Source: Chondrus crispus
Taxonomy: Eukaryota > Rhodophyta > Florideophyceae > Gigartinales > Gigartinaceae
Assembly (NCBI RefSeq): GCF_000350225.1
Contig: NW_005179167.1
Location: 63,592 to 127,591, forward strand
Direction of reading: 5' to 3'
DNA: 64,000 nucleotides
The notes below the pieces were generated by a model, which saw only the letters and a list, made by a program, of their open reading frames with translations, had not been told where the DNA came from and searched no databases. The translations under genes were made by a program, and so were the position numbers. This document shows, in pieces, positions 43,862 through 55,900 of this stretch; position 1 is the first letter of the stretch, and each line of letters starts with the position of its first letter.

Positions 43862-46800
43862 ATGGAAGATCAAGGAGGAGGAGGATCCATCAGAATCCAC
43901 AAACTGACGGACTCCAACTTCTACGTGTGGAAGCAGAAAATACAACTTCTGCTTGCTCTACGTGATGTTGACCAATACATCGTTGAGGGAAGAGTTCCAA
44001 GTGAGGAACGCGCGGAAGAGCGTAAGAAGTGGATCAGAGGTGACAGTAAAGCTAAAGCACTGATTGGTCTCTCCCTATCAGATGAGCATCTTGAGCATGT
44101 ACGTGATGTTGATACTGCTCATGAGATGTGGGAAGCTATTGTCAACGTTTTTGAGAGACACACTTTGCTGAACAAACTAGCTGCACGTCGTGAGTTCTAC
44201 ACTGTGAAGATGCTTTCCGGTGAAAAGGTGCTTGCATACATCAATCGTGTCAAGCAGCTGGCAGCCATCCTCAAGTCAATGAGCGTAAACATCGATGACA
44301 AGGAGATGGCCATGGCAGTGCTGAACGGTCTGCCTGCCCGTTTCGAGGCTCTCATCGTTGCACTTGATGCTCTCGGTAATGAGGAAAAGATATTCAGTTT
44401 GGACTTTGTGAAAAGTCGTCTGCTGCAGGAAGAGCAACGAGCAAACATGAAGTCTAGCTCCTCACAGACATCGGCTCTGGTTAATCGTGCCCCGAACAAT
44501 CGGGACATAAACGATTACAAATGCACGAACTGCGGTCATACAGGCCATACGGCAACCCGCTGCTGGGGAAAGGATTTGAATGGGCGTCGCCCGGCTCCTC
44601 CTAGCGGATATAAACCGCGTATGTCTCAGCGGAAACAATCTGCATTTGTCACACAGAAACCTGATCCCGACATGGTTGTAAACAGCGTCGACTTCACATG
44701 TCTGATGTCGAAAGCTTCGCACACGAACGATATAGAGATGTTGCCTTCGTGGCTCGTAGATTCAGCTTGTACAGCTCATATTACATATGACCGATCTTTG
44801 TTTGCAACGTATAAGCCACTTGAATCCGCCTCTGTTCAGATGGGAACTAAGGCTAGTGCAAAGGTTGCCGGCCGTGGTGACGTTCACTTGAAGTTAAATG
44901 TGAATGGCCGCATCGAACCGTGCAAGTTGACAGATGTATTGCACGTTCCGGACTTTGCGTTCTCCCTGCTCTCTGTCAGTCGAATGACTGAACTTGGACA
45001 AAAAGTTGGGTTCGAAAATGGAAAATGCATGATCAGACGAGGCTCAACTGTAGTGGCGACTGCGACATTGGTTGGAGAACTTTACGTTCTCGACATCGTC
45101 AGTGACATCGGATCTGCACATGCTGCCACCCTGCAAACGTGGCATGAGCGCTTTGCACATGTGCATTCTCAAGGTATTGCTTCGATGATTCGTGACAATG
45201 TGGTAAGTGGAGTCAAACTACTTGGTAATGAGGCTAACAAAATCAACAATACTGACAATGATTGCATCTCTGAAAAATGTTCTGCGTGCGTCTACGGCAA
45301 AGCCACTCGATCTGTGATCCCAAAAGAGCGGTCCTCGAGGCGGGCATACTTCTGTCTAGACTTAGTTCACTCTGATGTTTGTGGCCCCTTAGAGGTGCAG
45401 TCCATTGGTGGTGCCAAGTACTTCATTACCTTCATAGATGATCACTCAAACTGGTCAGTAGTGTACCCTATGCACCATAAATCAGAAGCATTTGAACGAT
45501 ACAAAATGTTTGCACAACTTGCTCAGACTCACACTGGTCGCAAGATCAAAGTGCTTCGCACCGATCGAGGTGGTGAGTATCTGTCCACGGAGTTTAAGTC
45601 TTTTCTGATTGCAAATGGTACTCAGCATCAAATGACGACCGCGTACACTCCGGAGCAAAATGGCGTCGCCGAACGACTGAACAGAACTTTGGTAAACTTG
45701 GTGCGCTCCATGCTAGCGCACAAGAAAGTTACAAAGGGGTTCTGGGCAGAAGCACTTGCCAATGCAGTGTACGTTCGAAATCGAGTCACGTCACGTGCCA
45801 TTCCCCCCAAGATGACCCCCTACCACTTATGGATGAAATCTGTGCCAAATGTTGGTCATTTGCGTGTTTTCGGTTCAAAGTGTTGGTGGTATACATTACC
45901 AAAACACAACATCCAGAAACTTGACGCCCGTGCAAAGGAAGCAATGTTTCTGGGGTATTCTGAAAATACGAAAGCTTACAAGTTGTGGGATGGTGATTTG
46001 CACAAAGTGATCGTATCCAGAGATGTTACTTTTGACGAGTCCACGGGAGGCAAATCTGGTGAACCGATGGATACAAACGAGGAGGCTACAACTGATGATG
46101 ACACAATCAACTTGAACATCGATGAGGAAGTTGCAGAAAATGATGCAGTGGCATCAGAAGTATCATCGCCAGATGAACAACAAGACTCTGATGAATCCTC
46201 CAACTCCTCCCCAACTGCAGGGGAGGACGAAACTACCGAAACAGTTGACCAACACGTAGTTGAGGAAGAAACTATTGATCCGCCAACTAATCTCCGTCGG
46301 TCCACTCGCGTTCGCAAAACGCCTGGGGCGTGGTGGGCAGCAGCTTTGGTGACTGCTGGACTCCTTAGCCACGCCCATGTGATAACGGAAATCCCAAACT
46401 CGTACAAGCAAGCTATGGATTCTCCAAAAGCTCGCTTCTGGCAGAAGGGCATCGACAAAGAACTTGCTTCACAACACAAAAACAAAACATGGACACTTGT
46501 TCCAAGATCTCAAGCATCAAACGTCCTGACGTCCAGGTGGGTTTTCGGAGTGAAGCAACTTCCTGACGAGTCCGGAAAATTGGTCGAAACTGCAAAGGGA
46601 CGACTTGTGGCACGAGGCTTTCAACAAGTAGAAGGCATCGATTACACTGAAACTTTCGCCCCTGTCATCAAGTTCACAACTATCCGTCTGCTGCTGGCAC
46701 TGGTCGCGCACTTTGACCTTGAGCTGCATCAGATGGACGTGGTGACTGCCTTCCTCAACGGTGAACTTCACGAAGAAATCTACATGGAGCAACCTGAAGG

Positions 46801-47983
46801 ATGCATCGACAAAGTCAAACCTGATTCGGTGTGTAAACTTTTGAAAGCAATCTATGGTCTTAAGCAAGCCCATCGCCAATGGCATAGTAAGATCGATGAG
46901 TTTCTGATCACTGAACTTGGTTTCAACACTACACGCAGCGACCCATGTCTTTACATTCGACGTCAAGGCAATGTCATCATGATTATCGCGTTGTACGTGG
47001 ACGATCTGCTGCTAGCTGGAAGTGACTTGGAGGCCATATTATGGATGAAAAATGAACTCAACAAACGATTCGATATGAAAGACCTTGGCGAAGCGAAGAC
47101 TTGTATTGGTCTAGAGATCGACCGTATACGTTCTAAACACGTCCTGACCGTCACGCAGTCGAAGTATGCCCAAGCAGTACTGAAACGGTTCAAAATGTCG
47201 GCATGCAATCCTTGCGTTACTCCGATGGAACAGTCTCGACATGTCACAATGCAAGTGGCCGAAACTGGCACTGATGACAACCCATGCTTTGAACCATATC
47301 GTCAGGCCATTGGATGTCTAATGTTCCTAATGGTCGGCACCCGCCCCGATATTGCGTTTGCCATTGGAAAGTTATCTCAACACTGTGCCGACCCTCACGA
47401 GTCGCACTGGTCAGGTGTGAAACGTGTTTTGAGATACTTGCGTGGGTCCCAGCATCTTGGAATAGTGTTTGGTAAAGATGATCTTGGTACGGAACTTCAT
47501 GGGTATAGCGACGCAGATTGGGGTGGATGCCTTGAATCACGGAAATCAACGAGTGGGTACGTGTTCAAGCTTTGTGATGGGCCTATCAGTTGGGCTTCCC
47601 GGAAACAAACAGTAGTTGCAAAGTCTACTTGTGAGGCAGAATACATCGCACTCAGTGAAGCATGCAAAGAGGCCGCGTGGCTTCGACGCTTCCATGCGGA
47701 TGTACTTGGTGCGAATTCGGATCCAACAATTCGCGTTGGATGTGACAACGCTGGTACGATTGCGTTTGCTCAGAACGAATCTACAAATCGTCGCAACAAG
47801 CACATTGATATTACGTATCATTTTGTTCGAGATGCGGTGCAGCGAAAACTGGTCACATTGTACCATTGTCCGACAACAGAAATGCCAGCTGATATGCTGA
47901 CCAAACCACTTGGTCGCGTGCTGTTTGAAAAGTTCGTGGGCATGGTTGGGCTTTCCGAGTGCAAAGCTGCCCAAAGCATGTGA
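43862..47983 (+). CDS. Intact Cop-B gag-pol polyprotein
   Basis: 1373 codons from ATG (MEDQGGGGSIRI) to TGA, a single frame without a gag-pol shift, as in plant Tnt1-like copia elements. Domains by residue: gag (UBN2/Retrotran-gag-like) 1-200; CCHC knuckle CTNCGHTGHTATRC 221-234; protease VDSA with Asp300; integrase zinc region His428, His433, Cys473, Cys476; integrase catalytic Asp505, Asp568, Glu604 (35 residues between the last two); acidic linker about 720-800; RT with YVDD at 1045-1048; RNase H with Asp1217 (YSDADWGGC) and CEAEYIAL. The upstream in-frame stretch has no ATG, so ATG 43862 is the start. One extra Trp (KCWWYT) near 45885 sets it apart from B1 and B3. All key catalytic residues I can check are present, so it could supply enzymes to the defective copies. 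Confidence 0.93.
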   Translation: MEDQGGGGSIRIHKLTDSNFYVWKQKIQLLLALRDVDQYIVEGRVPSEERAEERKKWIRGDSKAKALIGLSLSDEHLEHVRDVDTAHEMWEAIVNVFERHTLLNKLAARREFYTVKMLSGEKVLAYINRVKQLAAILKSMSVNIDDKEMAMAVLNGLPARFEALIVALDALGNEEKIFSLDFVKSRLLQEEQRANMKSSSSQTSALVNRAPNNRDINDYKCTNCGHTGHTATRCWGKDLNGRRPAPPSGYKPRMSQRKQSAFVTQKPDPDMVVNSVDFTCLMSKASHTNDIEMLPSWLVDSACTAHITYDRSLFATYKPLESASVQMGTKASAKVAGRGDVHLKLNVNGRIEPCKLTDVLHVPDFAFSLLSVSRMTELGQKVGFENGKCMIRRGSTVVATATLVGELYVLDIVSDIGSAHAATLQTWHERFAHVHSQGIASMIRDNVVSGVKLLGNEANKINNTDNDCISEKCSACVYGKATRSVIPKERSSRRAYFCLDLVHSDVCGPLEVQSIGGAKYFITFIDDHSNWSVVYPMHHKSEAFERYKMFAQLAQTHTGRKIKVLRTDRGGEYLSTEFKSFLIANGTQHQMTTAYTPEQNGVAERLNRTLVNLVRSMLAHKKVTKGFWAEALANAVYVRNRVTSRAIPPKMTPYHLWMKSVPNVGHLRVFGSKCWWYTLPKHNIQKLDARAKEAMFLGYSENTKAYKLWDGDLHKVIVSRDVTFDESTGGKSGEPMDTNEEATTDDDTINLNIDEEVAENDAVASEVSSPDEQQDSDESSNSSPTAGEDETTETVDQHVVEEETIDPPTNLRRSTRVRKTPGAWWAAALVTAGLLSHAHVITEIPNSYKQAMDSPKARFWQKGIDKELASQHKNKTWTLVPRSQASNVLTSRWVFGVKQLPDESGKLVETAKGRLVARGFQQVEGIDYTETFAPVIKFTTIRLLLALVAHFDLELHQMDVVTAFLNGELHEEIYMEQPEGCIDKVKPDSVCKLLKAIYGLKQAHRQWHSKIDEFLITELGFNTTRSDPCLYIRRQGNVIMIIALYVDDLLLAGSDLEAILWMKNELNKRFDMKDLGEAKTCIGLEIDRIRSKHVLTVTQSKYAQAVLKRFKMSACNPCVTPMEQSRHVTMQVAETGTDDNPCFEPYRQAIGCLMFLMVGTRPDIAFAIGKLSQHCADPHESHWSGVKRVLRYLRGSQHLGIVFGKDDLGTELHGYSDADWGGCLESRKSTSGYVFKLCDGPISWASRKQTVVAKSTCEAEYIALSEACKEAAWLRRFHADVLGANSDPTIRVGCDNAGTIAFAQNESTNRRNKHIDITYHFVRDAVQRKLVTLYHCPTTEMPADMLTKPLGRVLFEKFVGMVGLSECKAAQSM

Positions 47984-47985
47984 TC

Positions 47986-47994
47986 GAGGGGAGG
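47986..47994 (+). other. Polypurine tract of B2
   Basis: GAGGGGAGG between the pol stop and the LTR. Confidence 0.8.
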
Positions 47995-49243
47995 TATTGA
48001 AATGTGCGACCACATGCTGTTATGTGGAAAGTGCAAATCGAGCGACACGTGTACATGACTCGACGGTCCGGACCCTCGCCCCATATCACCACATGACACG
48101 TGTAAAATCCCAGATTTTGGGGTTCTGGGGACGAAAGTGGACTTTTGGAGGGTTATGCAAATTTGCATAAATGCCGAAAATTTGCATTTGGCCCGAACTG
48201 TTATAGGGCTACACAGGGAATACTGCAAATCTATTGGGTGTCGGTTCGAATGCTGCAATTCTATTGGTCTGTTATTGTCCACTTATATGCAGTCATGCTG
48301 GTGATATATCTTGAATGATCGGTATACGTTTTAATTACATCATTTCGGGGGTTTCAAGTTGTTCACCATGGTTGTAATGGGTAATTACGTGTGGCCTTGG
48401 CGCTGGACACTTGTGTGCGGTGTACACATGTACACATCGCCAGGTTGCTGCGTGTACGTACACTTGTACACGTCGCGTACATACGGTCCGGCGCGTATCC
48501 GAGCACAGTACATGTGAATTAAAAGTACAACAAGTATTTCTCGCAAGAGACATGTACTTACGTGAGTATTCAGTGTATGCGTCACGCTGTATGCGACCCT
48601 TGCATTAGCATGCGCCGTTGTACTACACTCTCGTCAGCATGCGACGTTGTACTGTGCTCTCGTTATGGTGCGCCGTTGGATGCAAGTTGATGACAGTACT
48701 CGTGTGATTCACATCGGATATCACGTGAGATGTGTAGAAAGTCTGGATGCACATTGTTGCTATCCGTGATAGTTGTCTGGCAGTGTGTACCGAGATTAGT
48801 AAGGTACGAAACAAGGGCATGTATGGGGACTGAGATATGACAGGACTTTGCGTTGTTGGAAATAGAGAGATGCCAAGTTGTTCATTGTGCAAGAATATAT
48901 TCTGTCATGTCTGGATGCAGATTAGTAAGGTGTGAAACGATTCCATGCATAGGGCCATGGTTTACAGTCACTCAAAATGTGTAGAAACTGTTGTGCACTG
49001 ATAGTCAATAGCCAATTCGTAAGGTGGAAATAGAACAGTGTGGACGGGCCAGAGGAGGACCGCGCTTGGTCGCGCATATGGTGAGTACGGTTTACCAGGT
49101 GCCAAAGTAATGGGATAGTGTAACACTCAAAGTGTATAAGTATCGCCGAAAGACGGCTCCAAGTAAACCTCGGCCCCAACTCCTTCACTCACACACATCA
49201 ACCTGCCCTCCTTCTTTCCCTTGCCCCTCCGAACCTACCATTA
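47995..49243 (+). repeat. B2 3' LTR (subtype L2)
   Basis: 1249 bp, nearly identical to 41391-42640 and 57063-58312. It ends CCATTA and meets minus-strand Cop-A gag at 49244. Confidence 0.88.
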
Positions 49244-50448
49244 CTTTTTCGGATGGGAGCATGGATACAGTGTAAAAGTCGCGACGGGCGGCAAGTTTGT
49301 TGAGCAAAGTATGACGCTCAAACACATTCAGAATTTCTTCCCATGTCTCTTTCGCACTGCTACACCCTCGCACATGTTGCAAGTAGTCATCAGAAAGCGT
49401 GAGTCCGATGACTGCCTTTGCTTTTGCGTCACCACGGATCCATTTTCTCCGGTCATCTGAGGTCGCATTCTCCGGGATATCATCAAAACCGTATTGATCG
49501 ACATCTCGGAGAGCAAGCAGTAGCTGGATTTTCTGCTTCCAGATGTAAAAGTTAGATGCGGTCAGCTTCTCGATTCTGACCGATCCAGAGCTTTGGTCAT
49601 CCATTTCGCCGAATGGATGTACCCTTCGAGTATACAAGGTCTTCTGTTCCGGGATCCCAAGCCGTTAACCGATAGTCAACACAATGGCAAGCCCACCCGT
49701 ATAAGAAGTTTGTAGCGATTACTCGGAAACGTTCTTGGTGCTTGTTCCCGGCGGAGTGGAACAAGCGTATTCTTCTTAAAATTGCCTTAGGGCGCTACCC
49801 CTGTATGTCGGCCAGTGCGGGTCTTTCGACTGTGAACTAAATCAAACGTGCCACGAGTAAGCACAACACTTTGCCTGTAGACGAACCAGGACTTTTGGTC
49901 ACTACCGCGAACGGTCCCTGCAACCGAAATCGGCTTGTCCAAACTTGATACGGTACTACCCCAATGAGGTTTCCCACAACACAAGAATGAAACTGCCTTC
50001 GTCGTACTCGTGTGATTTGTTCACAATCACGCCTAGGGTCACCCTCTTCCGTGCGAACTTAATCAAGGTACGCGACCTTATACACGTATAGTGAGAGGTT
50101 CAGTGTTTAGGCACGTATTCTCTTCACCCAGGGGACCGAAGTCGTACCTATAGGGCTAATACCGAGAGCGTTACCCACACCGCCGACGCACCTCCCGAAG
50201 GCAGAGTGCGGATCGACTAGACCAGTACACTGTGATCCTCCCCGAGGATCAGTGTTTCGTCTCTCGACGATTCTTGGTCGGACCCTCGCTCAAGTCAGAT
50301 TTCCAATGGCACAAGCCTTTCACCAAGAGCGAGGGTATCGGCAGCCACGACGATCACCGGCGTGATCGAAGGGCTGTCTTCTTGGATTGATATGGTACGT
50401 TGGCGACTAGGGACTACACCCACAGCTCACACAACGATTGCCAAGACC
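49244..50448 (-). pseudogene. Cop-A 5' leader and gag start, minus strand (A4)
   Basis: On the minus strand this is the Cop-A leader followed by the first ~135 gag codons (MDDQSSGSVRIEKL to FYTVSMLPSEK). It includes the conserved pre-gag block (about 49652-49705), the 10-bp-arm stem of the leader (arms near 50287 and 50326) and the GTGATCCTC / GAGGATCA hairpin near 50232. It is cut by the B2 LTR end on one side and the B3 LTR start on the other. No LTR of its own remains here. Confidence 0.85.
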
Positions 50449-51712
50449 TATTGAAAATGTGCGACCACATGCTGTTATCTGGAAAGTGCAAAATCGGGTG
50501 ACACGTGTACATGACTGCACGGTCCGGGCGCTCTTACCCATATCACGACATGACACGTGTAAAATCCCAGATTTTGGGGTTCTGGGGACGAAAGTGGCCT
50601 CTCGGAGGGTCATGCAAATTTGCATAGTTTTGCCAAGTGGAACCTTGGCCCGTAGCACTATAGACTACACAGGAAATACTGCAATTATATTGGCCTTCAG
50701 GTCTAATGCTGCAAATGTATTGGTCGAGCGTTGTCCACTTGTGCGTCATTGGCCTTGTGATGTACTTTAAATGGCCTGTATATGCCAGAATTACGTTGTT
50801 TTGGGGGTTTCAAGTGGTTTGCCATGGTTGTAATGGGTAATTGCATGGGGCCCCCGGGCGGGACACATGTATGCCGTGTACACATGTACACGTCGCCAGG
50901 TGGATTCGTGTACGTACACATGTACACGCATCCAGGTGTATGCACATGAGGGTTTACAGTTTTACAGTGTCAGACTGTTTGCGATCCTGCGCGTGTCCGA
51001 GTACAGTACATGTGAATCAAAAGTACAACAAGTACTTCTCGCGAGAGGAATACAGTTGTGCGATTATTCTGTGTACGCGTCACGCTGTATGCGAGTCTTG
51101 CGTGAGCACGCGCCGTTGCACTGTGCTCTCGTCATGGTGCGCCGTTGGATGCAAGTTCATGACAGTACTCGTGTGATTTACATGTATTCTCATGTGAGTT
51201 GTGTAGAAAGTCTGGATGCACATTGTTATAACTTGCCATAATTATCTGACAGTGCTTGGCGAAATTAGTAAGGTGAGAAACAAGGATACGTATGGCGATT
51301 GTGATATGAAAGACGTTTGCGTTGTTGGAAATAGACAAGTGCCAAGTTGTTCGTTGCACAACAATGAAGTCTGGCATGACTGGATGCAGATTAGTAAGGT
51401 GTGAAACAGTTGCATGCATAGGGCCATGGTTTACAGTCATTTGGAATGTGTAGAAATAGTTGTGAGCTAATAGTTACGAATCGATTCGTAAGGTGGAAAT
51501 CGAACAGTATGGTCGGGCCACAAGAGGACCGCGCTTGGTCGCGCATAGTAGAGTATGGTTTACTGGGAGTCGGAGTAGAGCGATAGTGTAGCACTCCAAG
51601 TGTATAAGTATTGCAGGAAAACGGCTTCAAAGTAAACCTTGGCACCAACTCCTTCACTCACACACATCAACCTGCTTTCCTTCTTTCCCTTGCCCCTCCG
51701 AACCTACCATTA
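50449..51712 (+). repeat. B3 5' LTR (subtype L1)
   Basis: 1264 bp, TATTGAAAATG to CCATTA. It is inserted in the Cop-A leader after GCCAAGACC. The first part differs from the B3 3' LTR and follows the L1 type of B1 and C1. TATAAGTA box at 51603. Confidence 0.88.
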
Positions 51713-51726
51713 GGTTATGGGCCCAG
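51713..51726 (+). other. Primer binding site, half-tRNA-iMet type (B3)
   Basis: GGTTATGGGCCCAG after the LTR, as in B1. Confidence 0.8.
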
Positions 51727-52089
51727 TCCCTCGCTGTCGTTTCACTGCATGAGTCTGTCGTTCTCGTTCCGTTGTTTCTGCCGTCGTTGTCGGTGTCGTT
51801 TTCGCTGCCGTTTCTCGTCGTTCTTTCCGCTGGTCTTCTCGCTGTCGTTGTCGCTCTCGTTCTTGCCGTTGTTCTTGGTTTTGGTTTTCGCTGCTGCTGT
51901 CATTCTTGCTCTCTTGTGTGAATTGGTTTTGGTCATCGCCCCCGCTGTCTTCGTTGTCTTCGTTCTTGGTTTGGCTTTTGTTCTTGCTGTGGTTGTTGCT
52001 GCTGTCTCTGTCTTTGGTCTTCGTCTTCGTTTCCGCTCCCGCTACCGCCGTCGTCGTCAACCTCGCATTTGGTTTTTCTTCGTTCTCTC

Positions 52090-52761
52090 ATGCAAAGTAA
52101 GTTTTGAGTTTCTTTCCATTTCCTACACATCTAAGTGATTGTCTTTGCACGTTTTGGTGGTTCCTAAGAGCAATAATTCCAAAATCTGTTACTGACGATT
52201 ATCTTCATATTCCTTATTGTGAATACCTGTTCTTACGGGGTTGTGTTAGATCTGGAATTAGTACCGGTGCGCTCTGCGCCTGAGAAGCTGGTCACCGGTC
52301 GAACGGTTCGGACATCGGAGGTCGTATCCGTTGAGGTGCTTGAGCCTGAGGATCAACCTTCACCTCGGCTTGCGCTTCCGGGTCCGTCCTCGAGTTGCGC
52401 ACCATATAGGATTCCTCGTATTCCGCGCTCTGTTCCCGCACCAATAAAGAGAACTACGCATCGACTTTCTGCTCGGAAGGCGGCTGTTCTCGCGGATAAA
52501 GAGTTTAAGCGTGAGCGCAAGAGGAATCGTAAGGTGTGCCGGCGGTATAAGCGGTATTGTAAAGTGTGCGGCGTTAGTGGCAATAGTGCGAAGGCCTTTT
52601 ACGACCACATTCAGTCTAGGTCTCATCGCATTCAAGTTGCCAACGCTAAGGAGACTCCGCGTTGTATCCCTTGCAATCGCGTCTTTGAGTCTCACGGGCA
52701 CCTGAAGTGCCACGAGAACGGTGCCGCACACTTGAAGGTAGTTTGTGAACAGAATAGTTAG
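52090..52761 (+). CDS. Accessory double zinc-finger protein, spliced (B3)
   Basis: Predicted CDS join(52090..52096, 52250..52761), 172 residues, intron 52097-52249. The predicted product is the same as B1. Both fingers and the conserved splice signals are intact, although the downstream gag-pol is frameshifted. The A-poor leader runs from about 51748 to 52070. Confidence 0.72.
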
Positions 52762-52842
52762 GGATTTCATCCAAATAAATTCACATATCTGTTCGCAAAT
52801 TTCTCCTAGTGCAACTTCATAGTAATCATATCGAATTTGTTA

Positions 52843-52898
52843 GACGGGTGGGCTTGCCATTGTGTTGACTATCGGTTAACGGCTTGGGATCCCCGAAC
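52843..52898 (+). promoter_or_regulatory. Conserved pre-gag block (B3)
   Basis: Same 56-nt block as in B1 and B2, ending 35 nt before the gag ATG. Confidence 0.5.
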
Positions 52899-52933
52899 GG
52901 ATTTTCGAATACTTGAAGTTTATTTGCACTAAA

Positions 52934-55900
52934 ATGGAAGATCAAGGAGGAGGAGGATCCATCAGAATCCACAAACTGACGGACTCCAACTTCTACGTGT
53001 GGAAGCAGAAAATACAACTTCTGCTTGCTCTACGTGATGTTGACCAGTACATCGTTGAGGGAAGAGTTCCAAGTGAGGAACGCGCGGAAGAGCGTAAGAA
53101 GTGGATCAGAGGTGACAGTAAAGCTAAAGCACTGATTGGTCTCTCCCTATCAGATGAGCATCTTGAGCATGTACGTGATGTTGATACTGCTCATGAGATG
53201 TGGGAAGCTATTGTCAACGTGTTTGAGAGGCACACTTTGCTGAACAAACTAGCTGCATGTCGTGAGTTCTACACTGTGAAGATGCTTTCCGGTGAAAAGG
53301 TGCTTGCATACATCAATCGTGTCAAGCAGCTGGCAGCCATCCTCAAGTCAATGAGCGTAAACATCGATGACAAGGAGATGGCCATGGCAGTGCTGAACGG
53401 TCTGCCTGCCCGTTTCGAGGCTCTCATCGTTGCACTTGATGCTCTCGGTAATGAGGAAAAGATATTCAGTTTGGACTTTGTGAAAAGTCGTCTGCTGCAG
53501 GAAGAGCAACGAGCAAACATGAAGTCTAGCTCCTCACAGACATCGGCTCTGGTTAATCGTGCCCCGAACAATCGGGACATAAACGATTACAAATGCACGA
53601 ACTGCGGTCATACAGGCCATACGGCAACCCGCTGCTGGGGAAAGGATTTGAATGGGCGTCGCCCGGCTCCTCCTAGCGGATATAAACCGCGTATGTCTCA
53701 GCGGAAACAATCTGCATTTGTCACACAGAAACCTGATCCCGACATGGTTGTAAACAGCGTCGACTTCACATGTCTGATGTCGAAAGCTTCGCACACGAAC
53801 GATATAGAGATGTTGCCTTCGTGGCTCGTAGATTCAGCTTGTACAGCTCATATTACATATGACCGATCTTTGTTTGCAACGTATGAGCCACTTGAATCCG
53901 CCTCTGTTCAGATGGGAACTAAGGCTAGTGCAAAGGTTGCCGGCCGTGGTGACGTTCACTTGAAGTTAAATGTGAATGGCCGCATCGAACCGTGCAAGTT
54001 GACAGATGTATTGCACGTTCCGGACTTTGCGTTCTCCCTGCTCTCTGTCAGTCGAATGACTGAACTTGGACAAAAAGTTGGGTTCGAAAATGGAAAATGC
54101 ATGATCAGACGAGGCTCAACTGTAGTGGCGACTGCGACATTGGTTGGAGAACTTTACGTTCTCGACATCGTCAGTGACATCGGATCTGCACATGCTGCCA
54201 CCCTGCAAACGTGGCATGAGCGCTTTGCACATGTGCATTCTCAAGGTATTGCTTCGATGATTCGTGACAATGTGGTAAGTGGAGTCAAACTACTTGGTAA
54301 TGAGGCTAACAAAATCAACAATACTGACAATGATTGCATCTCTGAAAAATGTTCTGCGTGCGTCTACGGCAAAGCCACTCGATCTGTGATCCCAAAAGAG
54401 CGGTCCTCGAGGCGGGCATACTTCTGTCTAGACTTAGTTCACTCTGATGTTTGTGGCCCCTTAGAGGTGCAGTCCATTGGTGGTGCCAAGTACTTCATTA
54501 CCTTCATAGATGATCACTCAAACTGGTCAGTAGTGTACCCTATGCACCATAAATCAGAAGCATTTGAACGATACAAAATGTTTGCACAACTTGCTCAGAC
54601 TCACACTGGTCGCAAGATCAAAGTGCTTCGCACCGATCGAGGTGGTGAGTATCTGTCCACGGAATTTAAGTCTTTTCTGATTGCAAATGGTACTCAGCAT
54701 CAAATGACAACCGCGTACACACCGGAGCAAAATGGCGTCGCCGAACGACTGAACAGAACTTTGGTAAACTTGGTGCGCTCCATGCTAGCGCACAAGAAAG
54801 TTACAAAGGGGTTCTGGGCAGAAGCACTTGCCAATGCAGTGTACGTTCGAAATCGAGTCACGTCACGTGCCATTCCCCCCAAGATGACCCATACCACTTA
54901 TGGATGAAATCTGTGCCAAATGTTGGTCATTTGCGTGTTTTCGGTTCAAAGTGTTGGTATACATTACCAAAACACAACATCCAGAAACTTGACGCCCGTG
55001 CAAAGGAAGCAATGTTTCTGGGGTATTCTGAAAATACGAAAGCTTACAAGTTGTGGGATGGTGATTTGCACAAAGTGATCGTATCCAGAGATGTTACTTT
55101 TGACGAGTCCACGGGAGGCAAATCTGGTGAACCGATGGATACAAACGAGGAGGCTACAACTGATGATGACACAATCAACTTGAACATCGATGAGGAAGTT
55201 GCAGAAAATGATGCAGTGGCATCAGAAGTATCATCGCCAGATGAACAACAAGACTCTGATGAATCCTCCAACTCCTCCCCAACTGCAGGGGAGGACGAAA
55301 CTACCGAAACAGTTGACCAACACGTAGTTGAGGAAGAAACTATTGATCCGCCAACTAATCTCCGTCGGTCCACTCGCGTTCGCAAAACGCCTGGGGCGTG
55401 GTGGGCAGCAGCTTTGGTGACTGCTGGACTCCTTAGCCACGCCCATGTGATAACGGAAATCCCAAACTCGTACAAGCAAGCTATGGATTCTCCAAAAGCT
55501 CGCTTCTGGCAGAAGGGCATCGACAAAGAACTTGCTTCACAACACAAAAACAAAACATGGACACTTGTTCCAAGATCTCAAGCATCAAACGTCCTGACGT
55601 CCAGGTGGGTTTTCGGAGTGAAGCAACTTCCTGACGAGTCCGGAAAATTGGTCGAAACTGCAAAGGGACGACTTGTGGCACGAGGCTTTCAACAAGTAGA
55701 AGGCATCGATTACACTGAAACTTTCGCCCCTGTCATCAAGTTCACAACTATCCGTCTGCTGCTGGCACTGGTCGCGCACTTTGACCTTGAGCTGCATCAG
55801 ATGGACGTGGTGACTGCCTTCCTCAACGGTGAACTTCACGAAGAAATCTACATGGAGCAACCTGAAGGATGCATCGACAAAGTCAAACCTGATTCGGTGT

